Origin: Chthonomonas sp. UBA1950
GTDB lineage: Bacteria > Armatimonadota > Fimbriimonadia > Fimbriimonadales > Fimbriimonadaceae
Reading direction: 5' to 3'
Assembly: GCA_002336105.1 (NCBI GenBank)
Contig: DDEQ01000037.1
Span: 3,792 to 64,821 of the forward strand
DNA: 61,030 bases
The stretch's first letter is position 1. The number at the start of each line of letters is the position of its first letter. This document shows positions 1 through 8,844 of this stretch, piece after piece. Under the pieces are notes generated by a model. The model ran no database searches and was not told the DNA's origin. It saw nothing but the letters and a program-made list of their open reading frames with translations. The translations under genes and the position numbers were made by a program.

Positions 1-26
1 GCTCTAACCAACTGAGCTATGAGCCC
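1..26 (-). tRNA. tRNA, 5' part only (possibly Ile)
   Basis: On the minus strand the sequence starts GGGCTCATAGCTCAG and continues TTGGTTAGAGC, which is a canonical acceptor arm followed by a D-arm. The anticodon and the 3' half lie outside the window. The GGGCTC acceptor strand with this D-loop is often seen in tRNA-Ile(GAU), but identity cannot be proven without the anticodon. Confidence 0.85.
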
Positions 27-36
27 GAGCCCAATA

Positions 37-65
37 AATCTACCCTAATTAGCGTGAAAACGCAA
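37..65 (-). promoter_or_regulatory. Putative sigma-70 promoter of the tRNA
   Basis: Minus strand TTGCGT (60-65) and TAGATT (37-42) are separated by exactly 17 nt, with the mature tRNA 5' end 11 nt after the -10 element. This is close to the consensus and placed as expected for a tRNA gene. It is inferred from pattern and position only. Confidence 0.45.
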
Positions 66-108
66 CTGTCGTCGAGCTAAAACTCGATAAACCAATAGTT
101 CTCGGTGA

Positions 109-1173
109 TTATTTCTCAGGGACGACTGGGCCTGGAACTGTCGTTTGTGTTGCGGGTGTATCTAGTTTTGCGCCTGTTGCGTTGTCCCAGTAGTTGTTCA
201 TCGCTTGCGAGATCTGGCCACCAAACAGCATACAAGCGATTGCTCCTGCTGCCAAAGAAGGGCCAAAAGGAATCGTTGTGAGAGATGGCTTCCAGTCATC
301 ATCCTCGATATTCTCCGACTCTGGTTCGACCCCAATAAGGTTATAGATCTTAGGGAAAAAGACTCCTACGATATCTAGACAGAGCAGATACCAGATGCCA
401 AACAGCAACAGGCTACCGACTGATTCGGGTGGAACAAGATCCTCAGCAGCGTTATCAGCTTCTTCTTCTGATGATGCCTGGCGCGAAGCGATTGCGATCG
501 TTGTCAGACCGAGGACGAGTCCTAGAACGACGGCGATCATAAGGTTTGCGAGCATGAGTAGCGGCCCAATGAGGAAACCAACCGCTCGCATCATTTTGAT
601 GTCGCCGTGCCCCATCGAGTCTTTGCCTAGAGCTAGGCGGCCAAGCAGGGCAATTCCCCAGAATAACCCCCACCCGAGCAATGCTCCGTACAAGCCGGCT
701 TCTAGCTTTGAAGTTGCGACCGCGTAGACAACGCCGACAGCGAGTAAGAAGGCGTTCAGCTCATCAGGGATGATATAGAGTTCCGCGTCGATGAAAATGA
801 TCATGACCAAGGCCGAGGCTGCGACAGCGAACAAAGCGGCGGACAAGATGTCGGGGTTCCGTAGATCTGCCACAAAACGCCACCAGATGCCAGCAAAGAT
901 CAATCCGGTCAGGAGTTCGACGAGGAAGTAGCGAATAGCAACAGGTTCTTTGCAATAACGGCATTTGCCACCAGTGCTGAGCCAACTCAGTAGCGGCATT
1001 AGGTCAATCGCTGAAAGCGAATGCTTGCACCGAGGACAGAAGCTTCGGCTGGGCTCGACAAAGGACAATTTCCGTGGAAGCCGGTAGATTGCCATGTTAA
1101 GGAAGCTTCCGACGAACGCTCCAATGATGAACCCAAAAATGGCAGTCCAGGTCGGAAATAGAGCGTCGTTCAT
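109..1173 (-). CDS. pilD: Prepilin peptidase (type IV leader peptidase, A24 family)
   Basis: An integral-membrane aspartic protease that cleaves and N-methylates type IV prepilins. From the ATG at 1173 it is 354 aa. Two CxxC pairs (C46/C49 and C71/C74) give the cytoplasmic zinc site of the methylase domain. The catalytic aspartates sit in FIDAEL (D129) and GHGDIK (D191), between multiple membrane helices. A longer frame to 1230 exists, but it runs through the upstream terminator hairpin (1209-1238), so the internal ATG is preferred. The C-terminus carries about 100 extra residues (acidic stretch plus more membrane segments) compared with short family members. It follows pilB-pilT-pilC but is separated from them by the terminator. 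Confidence 0.95.
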   Translation of the reverse strand: MNDALFPTWTAIFGFIIGAFVGSFLNMAIYRLPRKLSFVEPSRSFCPRCKHSLSAIDLMPLLSWLSTGGKCRYCKEPVAIRYFLVELLTGLIFAGIWWRFVADLRNPDILSAALFAVAASALVMIIFIDAELYIIPDELNAFLLAVGVVYAVATSKLEAGLYGALLGWGLFWGIALLGRLALGKDSMGHGDIKMMRAVGFLIGPLLMLANLMIAVVLGLVLGLTTIAIASRQASSEEEADNAAEDLVPPESVGSLLLFGIWYLLCLDIVGVFFPKIYNLIGVEPESENIEDDDWKPSLTTIPFGPSLAAGAIACMLFGGQISQAMNNYWDNATGAKLDTPATQTTVPGPVVPEK

Positions 1174-1208
1174 TGTTGGTTTAGCGTACCGCGTACAGCA
1201 GAAATAGA

Positions 1209-1238
1209 AAAGCCCAATGGATTCAACCATTGGGCTTT
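1209..1238 (-). terminator. Rho-independent terminator after pilC
   Basis: A perfect 12-bp stem (AAAGCCCAATGG with its complement) closes a 6-nt loop and, on the minus strand, runs into CTTTTCTATTT. It lies just after the pilC stop and before the pilD start, so it should separate pilBTC transcription from pilD. Confidence 0.85.
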
Positions 1239-1259
1239 GAGTTCTTTGGCTATCGATTC

Positions 1260-2495
1260 TTACTTTTCGCCGTCGTCGCCACCCGAAGATAGCTTCGAAA
1301 TAACGTCAACCAAAGGAAGGAAGCAAGAGATAACGATGAAGCCTACGATAAAGCCGAGGCTAACAATCATAATCGGTTCGATCGCTGCAGTAAGCGATGC
1401 GAGTGCTGCTTCCACTTCAGCTTCGTAGAAGTCGGCAATCTTCTGCAACATGAAGTCAAGCGAACCAGACTCCTCACCAACGCCGATCATGTGTACGACC
1501 ATCGGCGGGAACAGTTTTGATTGCTCAAGAGGGTCGCCGATTCGGTCGCCTTCTCGAATGCGAGCACGTGCTTCTAGAAGCGCGTCCGACATGATCGAGT
1601 TACCTACGGTGCCGGCAACGGTTTCAATGGCTTGAAGGATCGGAACACCCGAAGTAAGCAACGTACCCATCGTTCGGCTGAATCGAGCCATGCAGACTTT
1701 GTGGTGAAGCTTTCCGAATACAGGAATCTTCAGGCGAACTCTGTCAGCGACGCGTCTGCCGAAGCGGGTGCTTACAAATAGACGGTAGGCGATGATCAAA
1801 CAAACGATTGAGGCAATGACCATCCACCAGTAGTGCTTAACGACGTCCGAGACATCGACGAGGAAACGGGTGGGTGCTGGCAGTTTGTCGCGGTTTAGAC
1901 CAAGGTCAGACATAATGTCCATCCATTGGGGAATGAACCAGGTGACAAGGAAGCCAACGATACCGGTTGCCATAACAGCAACGAGTACCGGGTAGGTCAT
2001 AGCCGATTTTACTTTTCGGCGAAGTTCAACGTCTTTTTCAAGGAAGTGGGAAAGTCGCTGTAGTGCCTCTTCCAAAACACCACCAACTTCTCCAGCTCGG
2101 ACAAGTCCGATAAAGAGGTTGTTGAACGATTTTGGATGTCGTTGCATGGCGCGAGAAAGGCTTTCACCACCTTCAACCCGTTCGCCAATATCGACCAGGA
2201 TTTTTTTTAGTTTGGGGTCTTGGGTTTGGTGACCCAAGACGTCCAGACATCGAACTAGCGACACGCCCGCATCAACCATCGTTGAGAACTGACGGCAGAA
2301 AACTGCCAGGTTGGTCAGTTTGACCTTTCCGTACGTTTTCGCCTTGGGCGATTTCGAACGGATCATTTCGAGCTCAGTGATTACAAATCCCTGCTCCTCA
2401 AACCTCTTCCTTAGAATTTCCTCGTTCTCGGCATCTGCTGTTCCTTTTTGCAGACCACCGTGAGCGTCGCGGAACGTGTAGCTATAGACTGGCAT
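1260..2495 (-). CDS. pilC: Type IV pilus inner-membrane platform protein PilC
   Basis: Polytopic platform protein of the type IV pilus machine that couples the PilB and PilT motors to the growing pilus. It is 411 aa, the usual length. An N-terminal cytoplasmic segment is followed by two T2SSF domains (about 70-195 and 275-400), each with FRxL/FCRQFSTM-type starts and GVSL/GVPI loop motifs, and hydrophobic segments near 168-190 and at the C-terminus. It starts 5 nt after the pilT stop, so it is translated from the pilB-pilT-pilC message. Confidence 0.95.
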   Translation of the reverse strand: MPVYSYTFRDAHGGLQKGTADAENEEILRKRFEEQGFVITELEMIRSKSPKAKTYGKVKLTNLAVFCRQFSTMVDAGVSLVRCLDVLGHQTQDPKLKKILVDIGERVEGGESLSRAMQRHPKSFNNLFIGLVRAGEVGGVLEEALQRLSHFLEKDVELRRKVKSAMTYPVLVAVMATGIVGFLVTWFIPQWMDIMSDLGLNRDKLPAPTRFLVDVSDVVKHYWWMVIASIVCLIIAYRLFVSTRFGRRVADRVRLKIPVFGKLHHKVCMARFSRTMGTLLTSGVPILQAIETVAGTVGNSIMSDALLEARARIREGDRIGDPLEQSKLFPPMVVHMIGVGEESGSLDFMLQKIADFYEAEVEAALASLTAAIEPIMIVSLGFIVGFIVISCFLPLVDVISKLSSGGDDGEK

Positions 2496-2500
2496 TGTTT

Positions 2501-3745
2501 TTACCTACCTCGGGGCGCTGGACCTGAGCCTGCTTGGCCTGCGGTCGGAGTGTTAATCATCTTGCGAAGTTCCTCAGCGTTCTGACATCGCGTGAAAGCG
2601 TCTTCCATCGTGATGAAGCCCTTTAGATACAGATCGCGAAGACACTGGTCCATCGTAATCATTCCCATGGTGCCGCTCGTCTGGATCATCGACGTGATCT
2701 GGTGAGACTTGGCTTCACGAATGAGGTTACGAATCGCAGGCGATGCAATCATGATCTCGTTCGCTGGTACACGACCCGGTGCGCCTGCGCGAGGCAGAAG
2801 CTGCTGGGAAATGATCGAAACGAGGTTGTTCGAAAGCTGAACACGAATCTGCTCTTGCTGTCCAGGAGGGAAAACGTCGATCATACGGTCAACGGATTCC
2901 GCAGCGTTGTTCGTGTGTAGAGTTGCAAAGACAAGGTGACCAGTTTCAGCTGCGGTAATCGCAAGCGAGATGGTTTCCATGTCGCGCATTTCACCAACAA
3001 GCAAAATGTCCGGGTCCTCACGAAGAGAAGCGCGGAGAGCGTTGTGGAAGCTTCGAGTGTCGGCACCAACTTCGCGTTGGTTAATGATGCACTGCTTGTG
3101 CTGGTGCAGATATTCGATTGGGTCTTCAATCGTGATGATGTGGTGCGCGTAGTTCGTGTTGATGTAGTTGATCATCGCGGCGAGCGAGGTCGACTTACCC
3201 GAACCGGTAGGACCCGTAACGATGATAAGACCACGCGGTTTATCGCATAGAGTTTCGAGAATCGGGGGCAGGTTCAGATCACGAACGGTTGGAATCTTCT
3301 GTGGAATAAGACGGAAGGCAGCAGCGCATGCGCCTTTGTCTTTGTACAGGTTCACACGGAAGCGGGCACGCCTTGGGAGCGTGTACGAGAAGTCAAGTTC
3401 GAGAGTTGTTTCGAACTTGTTAATGTTCTCGTCAGAAATGATGTCGTACATCATTCGCTGAGTGTGCTGAGGCGTGAACATCTCAAAGTTCAGTCGCTTC
3501 AGTTTTCCGTCTTCACGGATAACAGGAGGCGAAGCCTGACAAATATGCAGGTCCGAAGCATTTCGGTCGACGACGATGTGCAACAATTCGTCAACGTGTA
3601 GGTCTTCGAGAGACTGTGGTTGACTAACTTTTTCGACCGTGCCTTGCTCTTTTGGCTGGCCAAAAGCCGGTGGCGCCGACGGCGCACCAGAAGCTGGCTG
3701 ACCCTGCATGGGTGGAGGACCACTTTGAAATGGATTGTTCTGCAT
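2501..3745 (-). CDS. pilT: Twitching motility retraction ATPase PilT
   Basis: Hexameric cytoplasmic ATPase that depolymerises the type IV pilus. 414 aa. Walker A is GPTGSGKST (178-186), Walker B is in DPDILLVGEMRD (245-254), and the PilT-specific AIRNLIRE motif is present at 337-344, which separates it from PilB. The first ~45 residues are an unusual Pro/Gln/Gly-rich extension before the normal PilT N-terminal domain. It follows pilB with a 21-nt gap. Confidence 0.96.
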   Translation of the reverse strand: MQNNPFQSGPPPMQGQPASGAPSAPPAFGQPKEQGTVEKVSQPQSLEDLHVDELLHIVVDRNASDLHICQASPPVIREDGKLKRLNFEMFTPQHTQRMMYDIISDENINKFETTLELDFSYTLPRRARFRVNLYKDKGACAAAFRLIPQKIPTVRDLNLPPILETLCDKPRGLIIVTGPTGSGKSTSLAAMINYINTNYAHHIITIEDPIEYLHQHKQCIINQREVGADTRSFHNALRASLREDPDILLVGEMRDMETISLAITAAETGHLVFATLHTNNAAESVDRMIDVFPPGQQEQIRVQLSNNLVSIISQQLLPRAGAPGRVPANEIMIASPAIRNLIREAKSHQITSMIQTSGTMGMITMDQCLRDLYLKGFITMEDAFTRCQNAEELRKMINTPTAGQAGSGPAPRGR

Positions 3746-3766
3746 GAGTTATCTTTTCTACGAGGT

Positions 3767-5557
3767 TTAGTGGCCGGCTGTGAAGACAACGCGCATGACT
3801 TCACCGGGATCTGTCACACCAGCTAGCACCTTCGCAAGCCCGTCTTCTTTAAGTTCTTTCATACCGTTAGCTTTCGCTGCTTCACGCATGTCGTGTACTG
3901 GCGAGCGACGAACAACGAGTTCACGAATTTCGTCGTTAATGACCATCATTTCGTGAATACCTGTACGACCTCGATATCCGCTCATTCGGTTGTTTTCAGC
4001 GGGAACTCCACGATATAGAGTCACCATCTGCTCCGGATCGTCCGAAGCAAATCCGAATCTTCGAAGGTCAACGGCGGGAACCTCATAGGGTTCTCGGTTA
4101 TCTGGGTCGATTCGTCGAGCAAGTCGCTGTGCGAGAACGCCGATTAGGGTTGCGGAGATGAGGTAGGGCTCAACACCCATGTCTCCCAGACGAAGCATCG
4201 ATGAAGGTGCGTCGTTCGTGTGGAGCGTGGAGAGAACCAAGTGTCCCGTGAGCGATGCTTCGATTGCAATTTCAGCCGTTTCAAGGTCTCGAATTTCACC
4301 AACCATGATGATGTCCGGGTCTTGACGGAGGAATGCACGAAGCGCGGTTGCAAACGTTAGACCAGCCTTTCGGTTCATCTGAACCTGAGCGATACCGTTT
4401 AGCTGATACTCAACCGGGTCTTCAGCGGTCATGATGTTCACTCCGACGGTGTTGAGCTTGTTGAGACAGGAATAAAGAGTCGTCGACTTACCAGAACCCG
4501 TAGGACCGGTACAGAGGAACATGCCGTTTGGCTGCGATACCAACTCCTCAATTTTGATCTGGTTTTCTTCAAGGAAGCCGAGTTTTTCGAGGCCGATCAT
4601 GATGCTTCCCTTGTCGAGAAGACGCATAACGATTTTTTCACCAAACGGAGTTGGAACCGAGCTAACGCGAAGGTCAAATTCTCTTCCGTTATGGCGAACC
4701 TCGATACGACCATCTTGAGGAATACGACGCTCTGCAATGTTCATATCCGCCATGATTTTCAGACGGCTGATGAGCGGCGCCATGAGGTTACGAGGAACCG
4801 TCATCGCCTCCATCAAAACGCCGTCAATGCGGTATCGGATACGAACTGCGCGCTGCTGAGGCTCGATGTGAATGTCCGATGCGCGGTCGCTAATGGCTTG
4901 TTGGATAACAGCGTTCGCCAATTTAATAATTGGCGCCTGTTCGGCCATTTTCTCCGCGTCGGCGTCAGACTCTGCTTCGTCAGTATGGCGGCGTTCAACT
5001 CCCGCTTCTGCCATGGCTTGACGGGCACCTTGAAGATAGTTCTGAGCGGCCGCAGGAGTGTTGTTTTGTGCCGGTTGCTGTGGAGTTGCCGCAGCAGGAG
5101 TCGCCTCGGATGCAACAACGCCTCCACCGTAATACTTCTTGATGGCGTCGTCGATAGCACCAGGAACGGCAACAACCGGAATGACCCTGCATCCCGAGGC
5201 CATCTTGAAATCATCAAGAGCCATGATGTTGTTGGGGTTAGCCATCGCCACCCACAGGTTTGTCCCGTCCTTCTTAACAGGAATTGCGTTATGCGCTTTT
5301 ACAATTCGCTCGGGTACGACGTTAATCGCACTCGAATCGATTTGAACACGATCAAGGTCAGCAAAAGCCATGCCGTGTTCAGCAGCTTTCGCTTGGAGAA
5401 CTTCTCGTTCTCCAACCATGTTCAGCGAGACAAAGACCTTTCCTAAATCGGATTGGTTCGTTTGCTTCGCAACCTTTTGCGCTTCCGCAAGTTGTTCTTC
5501 TGTCAGAAAACCCTTCTGCAACAAGAACTGCACCATTGAAACTCGAGGCAATGCCAT
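3767..5557 (-). CDS. pilB: Type IV pilus assembly ATPase PilB (GspE family)
   Basis: Hexameric ATPase that drives pilus polymerisation. From the ATG at 5557 it is 596 aa; a TTG 13 codons upstream (5596) is the alternative start. An N-terminal GspE/MshE-N domain (1-145) is followed by an Ala/Pro/Gln-rich linker (about 150-180) and the motor domain with Walker A GPTGSGKST (351-359) and Walker B in DPDIIMVGEIRD. Odd feature: the tetracysteine zinc-binding motif usual before GYRGRTGIHE is absent; there is no Cys between about residues 475 and 530. It is first in the pilB-pilT-pilC unit. Confidence 0.95.
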   Translation of the reverse strand: MALPRVSMVQFLLQKGFLTEEQLAEAQKVAKQTNQSDLGKVFVSLNMVGEREVLQAKAAEHGMAFADLDRVQIDSSAINVVPERIVKAHNAIPVKKDGTNLWVAMANPNNIMALDDFKMASGCRVIPVVAVPGAIDDAIKKYYGGGVVASEATPAAATPQQPAQNNTPAAAQNYLQGARQAMAEAGVERRHTDEAESDADAEKMAEQAPIIKLANAVIQQAISDRASDIHIEPQQRAVRIRYRIDGVLMEAMTVPRNLMAPLISRLKIMADMNIAERRIPQDGRIEVRHNGREFDLRVSSVPTPFGEKIVMRLLDKGSIMIGLEKLGFLEENQIKIEELVSQPNGMFLCTGPTGSGKSTTLYSCLNKLNTVGVNIMTAEDPVEYQLNGIAQVQMNRKAGLTFATALRAFLRQDPDIIMVGEIRDLETAEIAIEASLTGHLVLSTLHTNDAPSSMLRLGDMGVEPYLISATLIGVLAQRLARRIDPDNREPYEVPAVDLRRFGFASDDPEQMVTLYRGVPAENNRMSGYRGRTGIHEMMVINDEIRELVVRRSPVHDMREAAKANGMKELKEDGLAKVLAGVTDPGEVMRVVFTAGH

Positions 5558-5760
5558 AGACGTCTTCCCACCCAGCCAACGACGATAAATCGCCAATTAT
5601 CGCCGCTTAGTTTAGACCATTAGACCTATTTTCGTGTTGTTAACGAAACGGCTTCCTAATTCTTTGTGGACGGATTACCGAAAAAGCATCGTTCACGTTG
5701 TCGGCGATAATCAAAAAGATTTTATGCACATTGACCCGCTGGTCGGTGCAATTGTTTCAG

Positions 5761-5783
5761 AAAAACCTCGTTTTCAGAGTTTT
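5761..5783 (-). terminator. Possible terminator at the end of the CHMI-like gene
   Basis: On the minus strand AAAAACTC and GAGGTTTTT form a short stem with one bulged G, and the 3' arm doubles as the T-run. It overlaps the stop codon of the preceding gene. The stem is A-T rich and weak, so this is tentative. Confidence 0.35.
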
Positions 5784-6127
5784 TTGTAGGTTTCGGCATC
5801 CATTTCGAGTAGCTCTAGTGTGAGCGATACCTCGTTAGCCGATAGCGATTCTGCGAATTGCTCTTTCATAACAGCCCACATGGCCTCCGAAATAGTTTTT
5901 CGAAGTTCTGCTGGTCGGCCCGACATGATCTTTACGGTGACATGAGCAAATCCTGGAGGCGCTCCTTCACCCATATGCCAGTTAGACCTCAAACCGTGGT
6001 AAGCCTTAACCGCAGCCGGGTTAATCGTTTCTTGTCGCGACAGCTCAATGACGAGTGCTTCGAGTATGTCTGGAACTTGTGAGTTCTCAGGCAGATCTGC
6101 GGTTGTTTCGAGAACGATGTGTGGCAC
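5774..6127 (-). CDS. CHMI-like (5-carboxymethyl-2-hydroxymuconate isomerase fold) tautomerase
   Basis: 117 aa, the normal length of the CHMI/HpcD family in the tautomerase superfamily. The protein starts MPHIVLE, so Pro2 becomes the N-terminal catalytic base after Met removal. The family-like segments HGLRSNWHMGEG, AHVTVKIMSGR and the helix after it are present. In homoprotocatechuate degradation CHMI isomerises 5-carboxymethyl-2-hydroxymuconate, but no other hpa genes are here, so the true substrate is unknown. It follows the GT39 gene by 13 nt and is probably co-transcribed with it. Confidence 0.75.
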   Translation of the reverse strand: MPHIVLETTADLPENSQVPDILEALVIELSRQETINPAAVKAYHGLRSNWHMGEGAPPGFAHVTVKIMSGRPAELRKTISEAMWAVMKEQFAESLSANEVSLTLELLEMDAETYKKL

Positions 6128-6140
6128 AAGGAAAGCGTAC

Positions 6141-7634
6141 CTACTGGACTGATTTCGGTGTTAGACTCCAAAGTTTGTACAAGTCTTCGTCTTTCTCAAG
6201 GACTAACTCCCGACCTTTAACCTTGTCTTTCTCTGCTTGATTGATGCGATTCCAACGCGTAATGATCCAGACCTTTCCGGGATGAATAAGAATCTCGTCC
6301 CAGTTGTCCGTATCAACAATATCGCGGTCCAAATAAAAGAGGGTAGATGGATGGGAGGTTTCCTGTAGCTTCGGTTTTCCGGTGCCTAGTTCTTTTTCGC
6401 GGCGGCTCATCTGGTATTCAGCGACGACGTCTATAGGCGATGCATGCGACCGGACATAGCGTGTTAGTTCGTGGACTTCGCTGTGAAACCCAGGAATGAT
6501 CAAGGAACCAAGTTTCGTTCCGTAGTAATACGACGAAAACGCCCACTGGGCGATACAAGCGACAACCAAAACGCTTATTGCTGGCCCGATCAATGCGGGA
6601 AGGGTTAGTTTTTGAATCCTGCTAGCTAGTGAATCGCAGATGAGCAAAGCAAGTGACGGAATCACCGGAGCGATGTAATGGGGAAGTTTTGCTCCCGAGA
6701 TCGAGAAGAATAAGAAAACAACCCAGGCACATGTCCATAGGTAGGTTCGCACCTGTTTGTTTGATTCGTCAGGTTGCTGGATACTCAGATTGCGTTTCTC
6801 TCGGGATCCGGAGGTCCAGACCAAGATCAACCCGGGCAAAACCCCGATGAAAACGATTGGAACGTACATCAGAATCGATGCAAGACCGCCAACCGTATGC
6901 GCTGTATCGCCTCCAGTGAACCGACCTACATTCTGTTCGATGAGGAATTTCTGGACGAATAGTTGCCCGTTTGCGAGGTAAGCAGGCACATACCAGGAGG
7001 CAACCGTGAGGGCGAGGATTAGGGTTCCCACTAGCCACCAGCCTTTGAACGCGGGGCGTAAATCCCTATTCCGCCAATAGGTCCAGCCCGCCACGGGAAC
7101 GAAGAGGAGACAGGCAACAGGGCCTTTGGCAAGAACCCCAATTCCAAGGGCGAAGGCAGTCACGAGACGCCATCGTTTATCACCAACCAGTGACTCCCAA
7201 AACGTCAGGTAAGCCGAGATCAAACTAAGAACAAGCAGTGGGTCTGTTAGCATCATGCGTCCGATGCCAACCAGCAACAGTGAGGAACCCAAAATCAGCG
7301 GGACAAGCACGGCTTGTGTCGTTCCTAAGCGCCGCTTCGCAAACCAAGCGCAGACCGCATATAGCCCAATTGTCGCCAAAACGGAAGGAAGACGCGGGCC
7401 GATCATCTCACCGAATGCGGCGACGCTTGGCTTAGCAAACCAATAGAGCAAGATTGGCTTCTCGAACCAGGGATGGCCGTTGTACAGCGGCGTGATCCAT
7501 TCGCCACGTCGGTTCATTTCTCCGGTGATCGCCGCGTAGAATCCTTCGTCTAGGTCGAGAAGTCCGTAAGTCCACCAGCCCAGTAGCGGGATGATCGAAA
7601 AAAGAATCGATAGGAGAATAGGGCGTTTTGGCAT
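6141..7634 (-). CDS. GT39-family membrane glycosyltransferase (ArnT/PMT-like)
   Basis: 497 aa from ATG 7634 (a TTG at 7649 would add five residues). About a dozen hydrophobic segments are present. The first extracytoplasmic loop carries the acidic LDLDEGFYA motif followed by a WFEKPILLYW segment, the hallmark of ArnT/dolichyl-P-mannose-type transferases that use polyprenyl-phosphate sugars on the outer face of the membrane. The acceptor (lipid A, protein or other) cannot be told. It diverges from hisI with only 27 nt between the starts. Confidence 0.85.
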   Translation of the reverse strand: MPKRPILLSILFSIIPLLGWWTYGLLDLDEGFYAAITGEMNRRGEWITPLYNGHPWFEKPILLYWFAKPSVAAFGEMIGPRLPSVLATIGLYAVCAWFAKRRLGTTQAVLVPLILGSSLLLVGIGRMMLTDPLLVLSLISAYLTFWESLVGDKRWRLVTAFALGIGVLAKGPVACLLFVPVAGWTYWRNRDLRPAFKGWWLVGTLILALTVASWYVPAYLANGQLFVQKFLIEQNVGRFTGGDTAHTVGGLASILMYVPIVFIGVLPGLILVWTSGSREKRNLSIQQPDESNKQVRTYLWTCAWVVFLFFSISGAKLPHYIAPVIPSLALLICDSLASRIQKLTLPALIGPAISVLVVACIAQWAFSSYYYGTKLGSLIIPGFHSEVHELTRYVRSHASPIDVVAEYQMSRREKELGTGKPKLQETSHPSTLFYLDRDIVDTDNWDEILIHPGKVWIITRWNRINQAEKDKVKGRELVLEKDEDLYKLWSLTPKSVQ

Positions 7635-7661
7635 AGATCGGACAAACAAACGGTACCCTTT

Positions 7662-8027
7662 ATGCCCATGCTTTCTTCGCTCGACGGTCTCAAGTTCAAC
7701 TCAGATGGTCTTATTCCCGCCATTGTTCAAGACCATTTGAACGGAGAAGTGTTGATGATGGCTTGGATGAATCGAGCAAGCTTAGAAAAAACTATCGAGA
7801 CAGGATACGCGACTTATTGGAGTCGATCTCGACAAAAATTCTGGGTGAAAGGCGAAACTAGCGGGCACCTTCAGAAGATCAAACGCATAAGCGTTGACTG
7901 CGACCAAGACACCCTCTTGCTTCAAGTAGAGCAAGTGGGAGCGGCATGTCATGAGAATTACCGCTCTTGCTTCTATCGTGACTTCTCTGAGACTGGTTTG
8001 ACGGTCAACTCAGAGAAAGTCGAGTAG
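7662..8027 (+). CDS. hisI: Phosphoribosyl-AMP cyclohydrolase
   Basis: Opens the adenine ring of phosphoribosyl-AMP, the third step of histidine synthesis. 121 aa, HisI domain only with no fused HisE. Seen are YWSRSRQKFWVKGETSG, the Mg-binding SVDCDQD (D79, D81, D83) and zinc-binding cysteines C80, C96 and C103 in GAACHENYRSCFYR. It is a lone his gene in this window. No clear Shine-Dalgarno precedes the ATG; a second ATG lies two codons later. Its stop abuts the stop of the convergent Hcp-like gene. Confidence 0.96.
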   Translation: MPMLSSLDGLKFNSDGLIPAIVQDHLNGEVLMMAWMNRASLEKTIETGYATYWSRSRQKFWVKGETSGHLQKIKRISVDCDQDTLLLQVEQVGAACHENYRSCFYRDFSETGLTVNSEKVE

Positions 8028-8657
8028 TTATTTGACTGGTCCGGATGGATCGTTATCGACTGTGTTCTTGATTCGGTTCCAACCTTGCTTGACCGCCTCA
8101 CCCAATGTGCCATTGGGGAGAGTTTGCCTCGACTCGACAACGATTGCGCCGTAATCTACCGAGAACTTGCATGTCACTGACGAATCTCCGGGGACCCAAC
8201 TTAAATTCGAAAGTGCTGCTAACTTTAGGTGATAGATTAGCGGAGAAACCTCGGGCTTAACCCCTTTCGTCCCTGTTGAATTTACGACGCTGATGTCAAT
8301 TCGCTCAAATGGAGTACCACTTGCGCACAACCTCAGAAAGACGGGATCGAGCGTTGATGAAGCCATCGCGAAGTTCGCAGGCAAAAACGCTACTTTTCCG
8401 GCTCCCGCGCCTGTTGTCTGAGATCCTATATTGAGTGTTTGCTGAAGGCCAGTATCGAAGCTTGAGACAGCGATCCAACCAGCTTTTCCAGCTTCCTCCT
8501 GAGTAGGTGGAAGAATGTAGCCGTCGCCTGTCATTGTTACCCCCTCGATCTTAACTCCTGAGTAAGGTTTGAATCGAACATAAATCGTGGTCGCTGCTGA
8601 TGCGGCGGCGGACAGGACTGCGGTTGCTAGTGAAATCAAAACGAACTTTGTCTTCAA
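8028..8657 (-). CDS. Secreted Hcp-fold protein (type VI secretion tube protein-like)
   Basis: 209 aa from the TTG at 8657, chosen because AAGGAG lies 6 nt upstream and because it yields a clean signal peptide (MKTKFVLISLATAVLSAAASA). The longer frame to 8681 would put polar residues before it. The mature part has the Hcp1-superfamily pattern: YVRFKPYSGVKIEG, WIAVSSFDTGLQQTL, a Gly-rich loop with GAGKVAFLPANFAMAS, LRLCASGTPFERIDISVV and late beta-strands. Hcp tube proteins normally have no signal peptide, and no type VI genes are nearby, so an extracytoplasmic role is likely but unknown. The fold call is from pattern only. Confidence 0.75.
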   Translation of the reverse strand: MKTKFVLISLATAVLSAAASAATTIYVRFKPYSGVKIEGVTMTGDGYILPPTQEEAGKAGWIAVSSFDTGLQQTLNIGSQTTGAGAGKVAFLPANFAMASSTLDPVFLRLCASGTPFERIDISVVNSTGTKGVKPEVSPLIYHLKLAALSNLSWVPGDSSVTCKFSVDYGAIVVESRQTLPNGTLGEAVKQGWNRIKNTVDNDPSGPVK

Positions 8658-8844
8658 AGTGTGCTCCTTACCGGTCATCACCTGATGGAATGACTGGGTG
8701 TTCGTTTTACCTGCAAAGAGATATCTGTAGAAGGTGCCTGTTATTAAGATCTAAATTGCAACAAGCCTAAAATATCGATAAGGGGGCACATGCCTCGAAA
8801 AAAGTTGGAACTACTAAAACACCTCTGGCGTAATATTCCGTGTT

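Noticed and set aside
4691..5446. 251-aa open frame on the plus strand opposite pilB
   Set aside because: It lies wholly antisense to the well-supported pilB and has no family-like sequence; the frame is open only because of pilB codon bias.
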